Positions 1 through 6,907 of a stretch of 57,339 bases of DNA are shown in pieces. Source of the stretch: Bradyrhizobium cenepequi (GTDB taxonomy: Bacteria; Pseudomonadota; Alphaproteobacteria; Rhizobiales; Xanthobacteraceae); NCBI RefSeq assembly GCF_020329485.1, contig NZ_JAGKJI010000043.1, forward strand, positions 1 through 57,339. Direction: 5' to 3'. The position numbers and the translations under genes were made by a program. Below the pieces are notes generated by a model, which ran no database searches, had not been told where the DNA came from, and saw only the letters and a program-made list of their open reading frames with translations. Numbering within the stretch: position 1 is the stretch's first letter; each line of letters begins with the position of its first letter.

Positions 1-303
1 GTGCAACTGTCGACCGAGCCCGTCATGCGCGGGCGTGTGATTGCGATCCTCCTCGCCATCGCGTTGGGCGGCGCCCCCATTGGCGCGCCGATCGTCGGTT
101 GGGTCGCTGATCGGTTCGGCCCGCGCTGGGCGCTCGGCGTCGGCGCTGCCGCGGGCTTGGCCGCGGCGATGGTGGCGATCTGCTACCTCGCAAAGTACGG
201 TCACCCGCGCGTGCGCATCGACCCTGAACGCCTCCGCTTCATCCCGAGCTCTCGGCCTGAAAACTCCGCCTGCGGTGCTCGCCCGCGCCGACTAGGCGAT
301 TGA
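1..303 (+). CDS. MFS transporter, C-terminal fragment (gene begins before the window)
   Basis: The frame is open from base 1 to a TGA at 301-303. It encodes the last transmembrane part of a major facilitator: a small-residue-rich helix (LLAIALGGAPIGAPIVGWVA), the short loop DRFGPRWALG with the charged DRFG-R pattern typical of MFS loops, another hydrophobic helix, then a basic tail. Only the C-terminal end is present, so the substrate cannot be named. It resembles the DHA/EntS-like exporters (MFS_3) common in rhizobia. The GTG at base 1 is probably an internal codon. The last 25 codons are hydrophilic and may be degenerate. Confidence 0.75.
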   Translation: MQLSTEPVMRGRVIAILLAIALGGAPIGAPIVGWVADRFGPRWALGVGAAAGLAAAMVAICYLAKYGHPRVRIDPERLRFIPSSRPENSACGARPRRLGD

Positions 304-475
304 AAACGAGCCGGATTCGGCAGTCGGCTTCTCCTCAATCCCTCGGCCCGAAACGAATATTGAATTTCGTGATTGGCACCGTCTGAAAAGCGACTCTCCG
401 TCTGAAGAGTCACTCGGCGTTAGCCAAAAGCTTTACCCTTCGATAGCGGCACTCTCGATCAATCCCAGGATCGAC

Positions 476-500
476 GCGATGGGTCAAAATCGGTAAGTCT
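476..500. repeat. dispersed GGGTCAAAA-CGG motif, copy 1
   Basis: CGCGATGGGTCAAAATCGG followed by TAAGTC closely matches the copy at 8440-8467 (CGCGATGGGCCAAAACCGG then AAGTC). Related cores occur near 13003 and 52028. All copies are intergenic, which suggests a short repeat family. Confidence 0.4.
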
Positions 501-693
501 CAGATCGAGGACAACGATTCCGCTTCGCTCTCTAAAGCAGACGTAGTGTAGGTGCCGCTTTACACTCCCTCAGTACCCATTTTGACAGAAAACTTTCATT
601 TGTCGCGACTGGCTGATTCGGCTTGATGGGAATGCGTCTGCCGCGAGCGGCTCCTCCCACAGAGCCCGCGGGTGTCCTCGGCAGCAAGTAGGC

Positions 694-737
694 GGCTCCG
701 GCGTTCCAACGCCCCCTAAGGCCCCAGCGCCGGAGCC
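694..737. repeat. perfect 10-bp inverted repeat (hairpin)
   Basis: GGCTCCGGCG at 694-703 is exactly complementary to CGCCGGAGCC at 728-737, with a 24-nt loop. There is no T-run after either arm, so a Rho-independent terminator is not proven. A REP-like element or structured RNA is equally possible. Confidence 0.4.
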
Positions 738-934
738 GTCCCCCTTGCCGGGGCAACGCCAGGCGACGCCCGAGCGGTGCCCGGAGTGCCTAGGAATCCG
801 AGCGCCGCAACGGGCGTGGCCGCGGGCTGGACTCTCTGTGACCACTCAGTTCGTTGTAGATGCGCAGCTCCCGGGCTCGCAGGTCATATGGACGTAGCCA
901 GTCGCGGTTCACGACAATCATAGAGATCACGCGC

Positions 935-1307
935 CTATTGGGTTACGCCCTCAACGGCAACGACGTTGTAGTGCGCAAAGTTCTCACCGACTTTTCTGAT
1001 CTCCTCGTATTCGGGCGAGTGACGCCACTTGTTCTGAGCGTCCAGCTCTCCCATCGTAGGATCACAACCCGCCCCTTCGGGAAACCACCGTCGATTTGCG
1101 TTCCCTGTCCTGCTGCACGTAAACCCCACCGTGATCTTTGATCGTCTTTTGAGCGGTCGGAAGATACTTGGTTCTATAGTCCTCAGCGTCTTTGATTTCG
1201 TTGATAGCGACCATATACACGGGCGGCTTCGCCTGAGCATGTAGCGCCTGGATGGCGGCCGCACCAATTACTGCACCTGCTAATGTAGAAAGTACAACAG
1301 CCCTCAT
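935..1307 (-). pseudogene. DUF1330 exported protein, broken by two frameshifts
   Basis: The start ATG at 1307 follows a good GGAGG site. The first 65 or so codons encode a signal-like helix (LSTLAGAVIGAAAIQALHAQ) and then the typical DUF1330 opening KPPVYMVAINEI, continuing to DHGGVYVQ. Near 1100 the sense passes to a second frame (FPKGRVVILRWES) and near 1035 to a third (NKWRHSPEYEEIRKVG), ending at 935. Joined, the three frames give an ordinary full-length DUF1330 protein of about 123 residues, a ferredoxin-like dimeric alpha/beta-barrel family whose role is largely unknown. The two indels could be real decay or sequencing errors. The neighbours are not obviously related. Confidence 0.75.
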
Positions 1308-1688
1308 TGTTGCCTCCAACTGAGACCCAAGGATTTTGGGCACGACCGGAAGCATAGAGATTTTGTCGCGCTCAGACAGGCCCTCCATTTTGCGCGGTGC
1401 AATAACACCGGGCGCCGCAGCTGCTGTTCGGATCGCACAAGGTCGGGTGCGTGGTCGCATGGGCGGCGGCAGGCAGCACGCACTGGGAAAATATGCAAGT
1501 TCGGCCAAGCGACAGGAGCCGGACGTGAACAAGGCATGAACTTTATGCGGTTTTCGGCTGATACTGTCGGCGCGAAGGGTCGTTGGACATGGTCACGCTG
1601 ATGAAGAAGCAGTGGGCGCCCGCCATCGGCGCCGCGAGCCCTTTCGTCGAAGATCGTCTTGCACACCTCTGGGAGGCGCGGCGGTTCG
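1308..1688. other. 380-bp gap, nothing recognised
   Basis: Upstream region of the DUF1330 remnant. Open frames are present on both strands but none has convincing composition or a good ribosome-binding site. No repeat or RNA structure stood out. Confidence 0.4.
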
Positions 1689-1871
1689 TCAGCGTTCTGT
1701 CCGCATGTACGGGCTGCGCTCAGATATCAATCGCAAATCAGGATCGGCACTTAAGGATTGGGAAGTTTCCAGCCGTACCGAGCTCTTTTGCGGACGCTCC
1801 GCTACGAGAACCCAGGCAATCACGCCAAACGCGAACAGAGTTGCAGCTAGCGTCCAAGGATCCCGCACCAT
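1689..1871 (-). CDS. small single-pass membrane protein, unknown function
   Basis: A 60-codon frame starts at ATG 1871, nine bases after an AGGAG ribosome-binding site; the upstream in-frame codons lack one. Residues 7-23 form one hydrophobic helix (WTLAATLFAFGVIAWVLVA), followed by a polar tail with several arginines. It looks like a short inner-membrane protein with a cytoplasmic or periplasmic tail. I recognise no family. The good ribosome-binding site and the clean helix argue for a real gene, but it is short and could be fortuitous. Confidence 0.45.
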   Translation of the reverse strand: MVRDPWTLAATLFAFGVIAWVLVAERPQKSSVRLETSQSLSADPDLRLISERSPYMRTER

Positions 1872-2104
1872 GGCGTCTCTCCTCTGGCCGTTCAACGGCA
1901 ACGTAGCACCGGCGCGCGATATCCAAATTCACGATCGCGGGTGTCTGAGAAAAGGAGAGGCCCCCAAGCCAGAACTGTTCCTAAAGCGCCGGGCCTTGGG
2001 CTGTTAGGAGCTGCAAACGGGACGGGTGAATTGCGGTTTGCCGCGGGGGCCAATTGGCGCAGGGAGCGAGCGCCTCGAGATACTTTCCGCAGGCGAAGCG
2101 GTAC

Positions 2105-2257
2105 TCAATTCGAGATCCTGAGATCATCGCGCCACCGGTCGCGATCGTCAGGCATCGCGACGTGATGGCTGCACTTGTAGTCGCGGCAGTAGATCAGGAC
2201 GCCGCGCAGGCCTGACTCGCGCATTTCGTCGAAAGTGATCTTCTGAGATTTTGTCAC
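2105..2257 (-). CDS. short conserved hypothetical protein, probably 3'-frameshifted
   Basis: The reading TFDEMRESGLRGVLIYCRDY followed by KCSHHVAM resembles small rhizobial proteins that start with a similar TFDEMR...LIYC...CSH block and continue into a CxxC zinc-binding end. Here the frame stops at 2105 just after DLRISN. Another frame continues the expected sense with EYRFACGK (about 2100-2075) before it degenerates. The start is uncertain: a GTG at 2257 is chosen because the family block begins a few codons later. It is probably a frameshifted member that has lost its C-terminal zinc ribbon. The family assignment is from memory of similar proteins. Confidence 0.5.
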   Translation of the reverse strand: MTKSQKITFDEMRESGLRGVLIYCRDYKCSHHVAMPDDRDRWRDDLRISN

Positions 2258-2358
2258 GGTGCAACCGTCATTGGGCGGACAACGCGGGACAAGAGGAGAA
2301 CGGCAAATTGGCAATTACGGCCCAAGCTGCTGAAAATGCCAAGCGGAGCCAATCTAGC

Positions 2359-2562
2359 TTAGTGCAACGGCCTCTGCGCAGGATGACCAGGCAGCCGGTC
2401 AACGAGTTCTGCGCATATTAGCCAAAGTCTTTGTTCCAACAGCTCGTTCGCCAGCATCAGAGCTTTGACAGCGCCACGCAGGTCACCGTTGCAGGCGGCG
2501 ACGATCTCGTCCACATCCTGCTCGTATTGGTCGAGCAAACTGTTGGTATGCGCGCGTGACAT
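2359..2562 (-). CDS. small helical hypothetical protein
   Basis: 67 residues from ATG 2562; an in-frame GTG at 2622 would add 20 poorly composed residues. The core LLDQYEQDVDEIVAACNGDL then RGAVKALMLANELLEQRL is a strongly amphipathic two-helix pattern with no membrane segment or signal. I know very similar small proteins from Bradyrhizobium, none with a function. No strong ribosome-binding site precedes either start. It sits among other tiny genes on both strands and is not in an operon. Confidence 0.6.
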   Translation of the reverse strand: MSRAHTNSLLDQYEQDVDEIVAACNGDLRGAVKALMLANELLEQRLWLICAELVDRLPGHPAQRPLH

Positions 2563-2770
2563 GCGAGCGACACTCAAGCACGAAACAATGCTCGGTTGTG
2601 AAGCACCGAGAGTACTCCCCACTATTCACAGGACACAAGGCGGAAGCCAACTGCTATTGTCGGAGCGCCGAGCCCTGCGGTGACACCGCGAACAAGCGGC
2701 TCGGTGTTGTATTTTCGCAACCCGCACTTCTGCTCCGAAGCGATAACATCCATTGGCTCGGGGGTAGCAT

Positions 2771-2968
2771 ATGTTCGACGTTTATTTGAGCGGAAAGCGC
2801 GATCTGCTCGTTGTTCGTAAGGGGCTTCCTATCCCCACTCGCACGTCGGGGCGATGGCGGAAGTCCAAGAAGAAAGTTGTCAAAGTCAGCGACGAGATTA
2901 GGTCGGCTGTTGAGAGACAAGGCTACTACCGGCGGAAGCTGAGCGACGCAAAGTTAGGGGTTTCCTGA
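2771..2968 (+). CDS. small basic hypothetical protein
   Basis: 65 residues, starting at ATG 2771 after a GGGGGTAG stretch. The protein is basic, with a centre SGRWRKSKKKVVKVSDEIRS and then AVERQGYYRRKL. Short proteins of this type, with a GRWRKSKK motif and a C-terminal YYRRKL, recur in Bradyrhizobium, which supports a real gene. There is no membrane segment. The basic patch suggests nucleic-acid or ribosome contact, but that is only inference. Its stop overlaps the start of an SRAP gene fragment, which may mark a recombination junction. Confidence 0.6.
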   Translation: MFDVYLSGKRDLLVVRKGLPIPTRTSGRWRKSKKKVVKVSDEIRSAVERQGYYRRKLSDAKLGVS

Positions 2969-3120
2969 CTTCGAGCCGATCCATCCCAAGGCGATGCCGG
3001 TGATCCTGGCGACCGACGCAGGGCGCGACGTCTGGATGCGCGCGCCGTGGGACGAGGCGAAGGCATTGCAGAGGCCGTTGCCGGACGATGTGCTCAGGAT
3101 CGTGATGCGCGTGGCGGATA
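2963..3120 (+). pseudogene. SRAP (YedK/HMCES-type) C-terminal fragment
   Basis: From about 2967 the frame reads DFEPIHPKAMPVILATD and then RDVWMRAPWDEAKALQRPLPDD, the conserved C-terminal block of SOS-response-associated peptidases. These proteins crosslink abasic sites through an N-terminal Cys2. The family histidine in the PIHPKAMPV motif is present. After LRIVMRVAD the sense is lost, and there is no N-terminal half upstream. It is therefore a gene fragment of about 50 codons. A separate remnant of the N-terminal half of such a protein lies at 13147-13390 on the other strand. Confidence 0.75.
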
Positions 3121-3217
3121 GATCGCTTTGGGCCGCACATTTCGATCATCGTATCCAAGATACTGGAGCGCGAGATCAACATTGTGATGGTGTTGCGGGC
3201 AGCTTGTCGGTTGACCT

Positions 3218-3400
3218 CTATGAGCGCGGCCTACACTCACGACGGCTCTGACCGATGTCCCGATCCCTTTGCAGATCAGCTTCGAGTTCTTCGATAATGG
3301 CGTGAAGCAGACACGTGGCAAGCGGATCTGTGACTTCCCGCTCCAACAGTCGATAGCGCACGATCTCGACTTCTCGGTCTCTCAACTGGCGCTCTGTCAT
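3218..3400 (-). CDS. small protein, paralogue of the one at 6371-6520
   Basis: 60 residues from ATG 3400, with GGAGG nine bases upstream. The centre (VRYRLLEREVTDPLATCLLH then AIIEELEADLQ) matches the product at 6371-6520 almost position by position: MRYRMMEREVTDPLAICLLR then DIVAELEADLQ. Two members of one small family on opposite strands 3 kb apart, each with its own ribosome-binding site, make both credible. The sequence predicts two amphipathic helices and no membrane span. Function unknown. The C-terminus is extended by about ten basic residues relative to its paralogue. Confidence 0.7.
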   Translation of the reverse strand: MTERQLRDREVEIVRYRLLEREVTDPLATCLLHAIIEELEADLQRDRDIGQSRRECRPRS

Positions 3401-3768
3401 GATCCATGCCCTCCGGCAAACCGACGTGGAGGCGGCTGAATTGTTTCGCTAAAATTTTCGGATCATTCCCTATGGTTACTCATCAGCAAAAAAATGAGGC
3501 GGGCGCCGTGCACCAGCCGCGTCCGATGTCACCCGAGAACGGACCGAGAAATCCGTAAATCTCGGACGTTCGAATATTTGCAATATTAAATTCTAGAGTA
3601 AATAAATAACGTATAAATTAAACCAAATTAAATGTGGACGCAATTTAAATTCGGATTAAGATTGGAGCACTTGGCGCCGGATGAACGCGTCAAGGATCTC
3701 CGAGAAACGGCTCCAGCATCCTGCCCCCTGGATGTAGGGGCCGTTTCTTCGAAATGGTGACGCGAAAC
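3401..3768. other. 368-bp gap with an AT-rich block
   Basis: Bases 3570-3660 are strikingly AT-rich (for example AATAAATAACGTATAAATTA) compared with the GC-rich surroundings. The block could hold a promoter or a protein-binding/bending site, or mark foreign DNA. A terminator-like hairpin follows at 3704-3750. No gene is seen. Confidence 0.5.
3704..3750 (+). terminator. hairpin, terminator-like (GAAACGGCTCC / GGGGCCGTTTC)
   Basis: An 11-bp stem with one T-G wobble pairs GAAACGGCTCC (3704-3714) with GGGGCCGTTTC (3737-3747), followed by TTC. A closely similar hairpin (AACGGCTCC / GGGGCCGTTTT) lies at 5746-5780, so this is a recurrent element. Confidence 0.5.
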
Positions 3769-3870
3769 ATGCGGTTGCTATCACCGGGTGACCTGTTTCT
3801 TGTCTCCGCCATGACAGGGGCGGTCTTACTGGTTGAAATTGGACTTTTCATCATTGTGGGCGTGATCTGA
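3769..3870 (+). CDS. 33-residue hydrophobic membrane protein (family member 1)
   Basis: A 33-codon frame from ATG 3769 to TGA 3868-3870, too short for most gene finders. Residues 7-33 run GDLFLVSAMTGAVLLVEIGL then FIIVGVI: one membrane helix containing a glutamate. The key evidence is a second 33-codon frame at 5424-5525 on the opposite strand. It has identical length and about 13 identical positions, including S5, G7-D8, F10-L11, A14, L21, E23, G25, F27-I28 and G31. Conserved length and spacing of charged residues argue strongly for a real small-protein family. An in-frame ATG at 3754 adds five residues. No strong ribosome-binding site is seen here. Function unknown. Confidence 0.55.
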   Translation: MRLLSPGDLFLVSAMTGAVLLVEIGLFIIVGVI

Positions 3871-4035
3871 CCTCCATCGGAAAAGCGGGCAGTCAAAAAA
3901 GTCGGTGGAGGCAAGCGGACAGATATCCGGTGGTCTCCAGCGTTCGCGCCGCACCAGCTAGGTGCATTGCCGCAACTTTGGTTCTCTGTTGCCGCCGAAA
4001 TGCGCTAAGTTCCCTGGCTCGAGGGGATTGCACCA

Positions 4036-4242
4036 ATGGCGACCTATCGCGCCTATCTCTTGGATGAGACCGGCCACGATGAGACCGGCCACGTCGCGAA
4101 CCGGCTCGATCTGGAATGTCCAGACGATGAGACAGCGAGAGAGCGCGCGAAGTCCCTGCTGAATGAGAATGGCTTGGAACTCTGGTTGCTCGACCGGCGC
4201 ATCGCCGTCTTCAAGCCCAATGGGCGGGATCAGCAACCATGA
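4036..4242 (+). CDS. small hypothetical protein with a 15-bp tandem duplication
   Basis: 68 residues. After MATYRAYLLDETGH an exact 15-bp duplication (4063-4077 and 4078-4092) repeats the pentapeptide DETGH. The rest (DETARERAKSLLNENGLELW then LLDRRIAVFKP) resembles the compact beta-alpha-beta small proteins common in rhizobia. Its last four bases overlap the start of the next gene (ATGA), which indicates translational coupling. No membrane segment. Function unknown. The duplication preserves the frame, consistent with a tolerated expansion in a loop. Confidence 0.65.
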   Translation: MATYRAYLLDETGHDETGHVANRLDLECPDDETARERAKSLLNENGLELWLLDRRIAVFKPNGRDQQP

Positions 4243-4436
4243 AGGACATGACGGAAGCGCTCGAACGGCTTTCGATGGAGGCCGAGGACTGCGCCCTGAT
4301 CAGCAAGCCTGCCACCGATCCGATTAAGCGGGAATTGTTCGCCAGGCTATCCGATCAGCTTCGGAAAATGGCCACAGAGTTGCGGGTTGCGATCAAGGCG
4401 AAAGCCGCTCGCGACGAACCAACAGCCCCGGACTAG
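4239..4436 (+). CDS. small helical hypothetical protein, coupled to the preceding gene
   Basis: 65 residues starting with the ATG that overlaps the stop of the upstream gene. The core AEDCALISKPATDPIKRELF then ARLSDQLRKMATEL is an amphipathic helix pair with the DPxKRExFARLxxQL pattern seen in many short Bradyrhizobium proteins. No signal or membrane segment. The two genes very probably form a dicistronic unit. No function is known to me. Confidence 0.65.
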   Translation: MKDMTEALERLSMEAEDCALISKPATDPIKRELFARLSDQLRKMATELRVAIKAKAARDEPTAPD

Positions 4437-4497
4437 TACGGAAAGAAATCTGACCTTGCCTGCCTTATCCTCGGTTAGCGACGAAAGGGGGCGTTAG

Positions 4498-4671
4498 ATG
4501 ACGACGCTGACATGTACGAGTTGCGATGGTGCGCGACGGCCGGCCGCCGTTGAGCCGATCGCCGACGGCTACGAGATCACGTCGTACGAGTGCCCCAACT
4601 GCAAGACGGTAATTCGGCTCGTTGAGGCGCGGAAGGAGCCCACGATTTCTTGTCAGGGTGGCAGGGCCTGA
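4498..4671 (+). CDS. 57-residue zinc-ribbon-like protein
   Basis: ATG 4498 follows AAAGGGGG with good spacing. The product begins MTTLTCTSCDGARRP and continues YEITSYECPNCKTVIRLVEA. Two CxxC pairs (C6-C9 and C32-C35) separated by about 22 residues make a classic zinc ribbon or rubredoxin-like knuckle. It is shorter than usual annotation cut-offs but well supported by the ribosome-binding site and cysteine spacing. It follows the two coupled small genes by 61 bp and may share their transcript. Function unknown; such ribbons often bind nucleic acid or simply stabilise a small fold. Confidence 0.65.
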   Translation: MTTLTCTSCDGARRPAAVEPIADGYEITSYECPNCKTVIRLVEARKEPTISCQGGRA

Positions 4672-4922
4672 AACGGCCAAGCGGTTCACGCGCTCCGAGG
4701 GATCATCTGTGGCAAGAGATTAGGAACGAAAGCTCCCGCCACGATTTTGGAAGCTATGAGACCGCCGCTCGCCGTTAACTACACGGCGCATGTCGCGGAT
4801 AGCCAAAGGTCCCCAAGGACCCGCTGTTTTCAGAACAAGCGCTCGCGCAGATAGCCAAAAGCGGCGGTCTCCGGTTCCAATTAGAATGCTAGCCGTGCTC
4901 GCAGGCGGGAGGAGGCTCAGTT

Positions 4923-5123
4923 ATGCCCAACCGCATTGACATAGACCACAAACACAGCCGCGCCATTGTTCGAGAGATCGGCGAGAGATTGCGTGCGTCG
5001 CTGAAACCAGAGCCTGAATTGCCACCGAGCGTTAGAACGCAAATCAACCGGCTCCGACAATTGGAAACTCAGGCACGATCGACCATTCCAGCGGCCGAGC
5101 ATTGGGACAAGCCGCGCCGTTAA
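4923..5123 (+). CDS. small charged hypothetical protein
   Basis: 66 residues with an excellent ribosome-binding site (GGGAGGAGG) before ATG 4923. The sequence is helix-rich and highly charged (RAIVREIGERLRASLKPEPE then LPPSVRTQINRLRQLE), with no hydrophobic segment. I recognise no domain. Composition and ribosome-binding site make a real gene likely. It is followed after 46 bp by another small gene on the same strand. Confidence 0.65.
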   Translation: MPNRIDIDHKHSRAIVREIGERLRASLKPEPELPPSVRTQINRLRQLETQARSTIPAAEHWDKPRR

Positions 5124-5169
5124 GCCGAGTTGGGACAGCACTGACGGCTTGGCGGAACAGGGGCGAGCA

Positions 5170-5343
5170 ATGCCATCGGTTAAGCTTCGTGCATCAAAAA
5201 TTTTGAATGAGTTCGGTGAGGCACAATCCGAATTGACCGGCATCGCCGTCGTCCTTACGAACGGAAAGGCCGGCGAGGTCGAGAACGTTTGGCTGGATGA
5301 GTTGCACGGGCCTCGGATTTCGATCAAAGGTCATGATGGGTAA
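5170..5343 (+). CDS. small conserved protein cut short by an in-frame TAA
   Basis: From ATG 5170 the 57 residues read VKLRASKILNEFGEAQSELT, then GIAVVLTNGKAGEVENVWLDEL and RISIKGHDG before TAA at 5341-5343. In the same frame the next codons give WPVSTIKFPED before a TAG at 5377-5379. Homologues I remember continue GHDGKWPVSTIK, so the TAA has probably replaced a lysine codon (AAA to TAA) and removed about 12 residues. The truncated protein keeps its two predicted beta/alpha units. Function unknown. Confidence 0.6.
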   Translation: MPSVKLRASKILNEFGEAQSELTGIAVVLTNGKAGEVENVWLDELHGPRISIKGHDG

Positions 5344-5423
5344 TGGCCGGTCTCGACCATCAAGTTCCCGGAGGACTAGTTCCTGGCAGTCCGGCCGCTC
5401 GCTGCCCACAGCGCGCGTTCCTT

Positions 5424-5525
5424 TCAGAACATTCCGATCAGGATGAAGAAGCCGACTTCGATCAGAGACGTCGTCGACATAATGGCGACGGTCAGGAACA
5501 CGTCGCCCGCTGAGAAAGGGTTCAT
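5424..5525 (-). CDS. 33-residue hydrophobic membrane protein (family member 2)
   Basis: ATG at 5525 follows GCGAGG with seven-base spacing and the frame closes at TGA 5426-5424. Residues 5-33 (SAGDVFLTVAIMSTTSLIEV then GFFILIGMF) match the 33-residue product at 3769-3870: same length, same GD near the start, one glutamate in the middle of the helix, and matching F, I and G positions toward the C-terminus. The two genes are on opposite strands about 1.6 kb apart. A single-pass membrane microprotein is the simplest reading. The role is unknown; small subunits or regulators of membrane complexes often look like this. Confidence 0.6.
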   Translation of the reverse strand: MNPFSAGDVFLTVAIMSTTSLIEVGFFILIGMF

Positions 5526-5685
5526 GACTGCCTCGCATCTTGCGAAGCCCTGTCATGGAATGCACATGGGTTAGAAAGGTTTCGGTTCCAGACATCTTGC
5601 CCAACCGATTTAGCACACTCGATTGGAACTATTGGAGAGAGGCGGCTATTGCCAATGTGCGTCTGTATGGACGCCCGTAATGAGA

Positions 5686-5780
5686 GGGAGCGGCCCTTGC
5701 TGTTCTCCACGAGGCGGGGCCGCTTCCCCTTTGACTTTGCCTTGTAACGGCTCCAGGCGTCCCCGAGCTGGGGCCGTTTT
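5686..5780 (-). terminator. two adjacent GC-rich hairpins downstream of the NTF2-like gene
   Basis: Hairpin one pairs GGGAGCGGCCC (5686-5696) with GGGGCCGCTTCCC (5716-5728), with one bulge. Hairpin two pairs AACGGCTCC (5746-5754) with GGGGCCGTT (5770-5778). Both lie about 90-180 bp past the stop of the minus-strand gene ending at 5871 and before the 33-codon gene, so termination between them is plausible. The rest of the 5526-5870 gap shows no gene. Confidence 0.45.
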
Positions 5781-5870
5781 GCCTGGACACTGGAATTGGA
5801 ATTGGACAAGAAAGGCGAGAATACTGGGCTGGACGGCCGTCTCTGACGGGCCAGCCCGGTAGCCGGCGCA

Positions 5871-6224
5871 CTAGGCGGCTTCTTTGATTGGCGCGCAGGC
5901 CGTAAGCCGGATTTTTCCAGCATCTGTAAACCGGAAATGTGTCCGCACGCGCTTGCCATCATATTCGCGGTAGTCGAGCGAAACACCATCCGCTTCGGGC
6001 ATCAATGCGACGATCTCCAAAGCATCGGCTGCGGATGCCGCGAGCCTTTGACTCCAGTACCAGTTCAGCGCGGCTCGGCCTTGAAAGCTTCCGCCCTCGC
6101 AGCACTCGACCGCAGCCGCCTCATCATAGAGGTCCAACAAATCATCCAAGCGACACTGCTTACAGGCGTTGACCCAATCGACAACAATAGCGATAGCGTC
6201 GAAGCCGTCGCGAGCATTCGACAT
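5871..6224 (-). CDS. SnoaL/NTF2-like family protein
   Basis: 117 residues from ATG 6224, preceded by GAGGAGGTGG; the longer upstream frame has poor composition. The pattern fits the NTF2-like cone fold: an N-terminal helix (VDWVNACKQCRLDDLLDLYD), then EAAAVECCEGGSFQGRAALN, WYWSQRL and strands ending THFRFTDAGKIRLTACAPI. Such proteins either bind or isomerise small molecules or act as structural dimers. There is no signal peptide, so it is cytosolic. No catalytic residues can be assigned. It stands alone, followed by two hairpins. Confidence 0.75.
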   Translation of the reverse strand: MSNARDGFDAIAIVVDWVNACKQCRLDDLLDLYDEAAAVECCEGGSFQGRAALNWYWSQRLAASAADALEIVALMPEADGVSLDYREYDGKRVRTHFRFTDAGKIRLTACAPIKEAA

Positions 6225-6370
6225 AGCCCACCTCCTCGTTGGCGCTTCCCGCCGAGATGGGTAGGGGCCCTGGCCTGAATGGATTGTGAACCGCCGTGAT
6301 TTTGCCGAATATTTTTCAAGTCCCCGCAACCATCAGTCTTGTCCCGCGTCACCTCAAGCAAGGAGCGCGA

Positions 6371-6520
6371 ATGGCTGACAGCGAGCAAAAGCAAAAACTG
6401 CAAGGGATGGTGATGCGCTACCGCATGATGGAGCGCGAGGTCACTGACCCGCTCGCAATCTGTCTCTTACGCGATATCGTTGCAGAACTGGAAGCGGACC
6501 TACAGCAGTCCGACGAGTAG
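6371..6520 (+). CDS. 49-residue protein, paralogue of the one at 3218-3400
   Basis: ATG 6371 is preceded by AAGGAG with five-base spacing; the longer frame upstream lacks such a site. The product contains MVMRYRMMEREVTDPLAICL then LRDIVAELEADLQ, sharing the REVTDPLA-CLL block with the paralogue. Predicted helical, soluble, function unknown. The shared block is the main evidence that both tiny genes are real. Confidence 0.7.
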   Translation: MADSEQKQKLQGMVMRYRMMEREVTDPLAICLLRDIVAELEADLQQSDE

Positions 6521-6709
6521 TTCGTGGATCATACCAAGCCCGGCAGCCATCGGGCGTCCGCGCGGCCGTGAGTGGGCTTTTGAAAGGTACTTTGGGGCGG
6601 GTAATCCCGGGGGTAGGCGGGACGACCCGAATTTTCGCATATTTGCGATTCGTCTTTCCGATTTTTGTTCCGGCGGTAATCTTGCGAAATCCGTAAGATA
6701 GGCAAGGCA

Positions 6710-6907
6710 GTGACTAAGCTGGACCGAGCATGGTGGGCATGGCGGGCGCTTTCCAAAAGCGAGAGGGCGCAGTTTCTGGCGCTGCTCCGCGAGGCCTATG
6801 GTCGGGAGCGAGCGGCAGCCCTACGGAAGCGTGGCAACGGCGGTCACGGCAAAGATGTATTGGGCCTTCCGGCCGTGCCTACCGTAAATCAAATCCTCCC
6901 ATATTGA
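6710..6907 (+). CDS. small hypothetical protein whose 3' end is replaced by IS-A
   Basis: It starts at GTG 6710 after AGGCAAGG. The first 40 or so residues (LDRAWWAWRALSKSERAQFL then ALLREAYGRERAAAL) form a clear helical domain like small Bradyrhizobium proteins with a WFAWR...FLARLRE pattern. From about 6832 the composition changes, and from 6875 the frame runs into the terminal inverted repeat of IS-A. The native 3' end has been lost and the last 12 residues are read from IS DNA. Function unknown. Confidence 0.55.
   Translation: MTKLDRAWWAWRALSKSERAQFLALLREAYGRERAAALRKRGNGGHGKDVLGLPAVPTVNQILPY

Larger units (their letters stand above)
304..934. other. 631-bp stretch without a convincing gene
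   Basis: No frame here has protein-like composition; the open frames on both strands are arginine/proline-rich shadows of GC-rich DNA. It holds a copy of a dispersed motif near 476-500 (GATGGGTCAAAATCGG) and a perfect 10-bp inverted repeat at 694-737. Confidence 0.5.
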
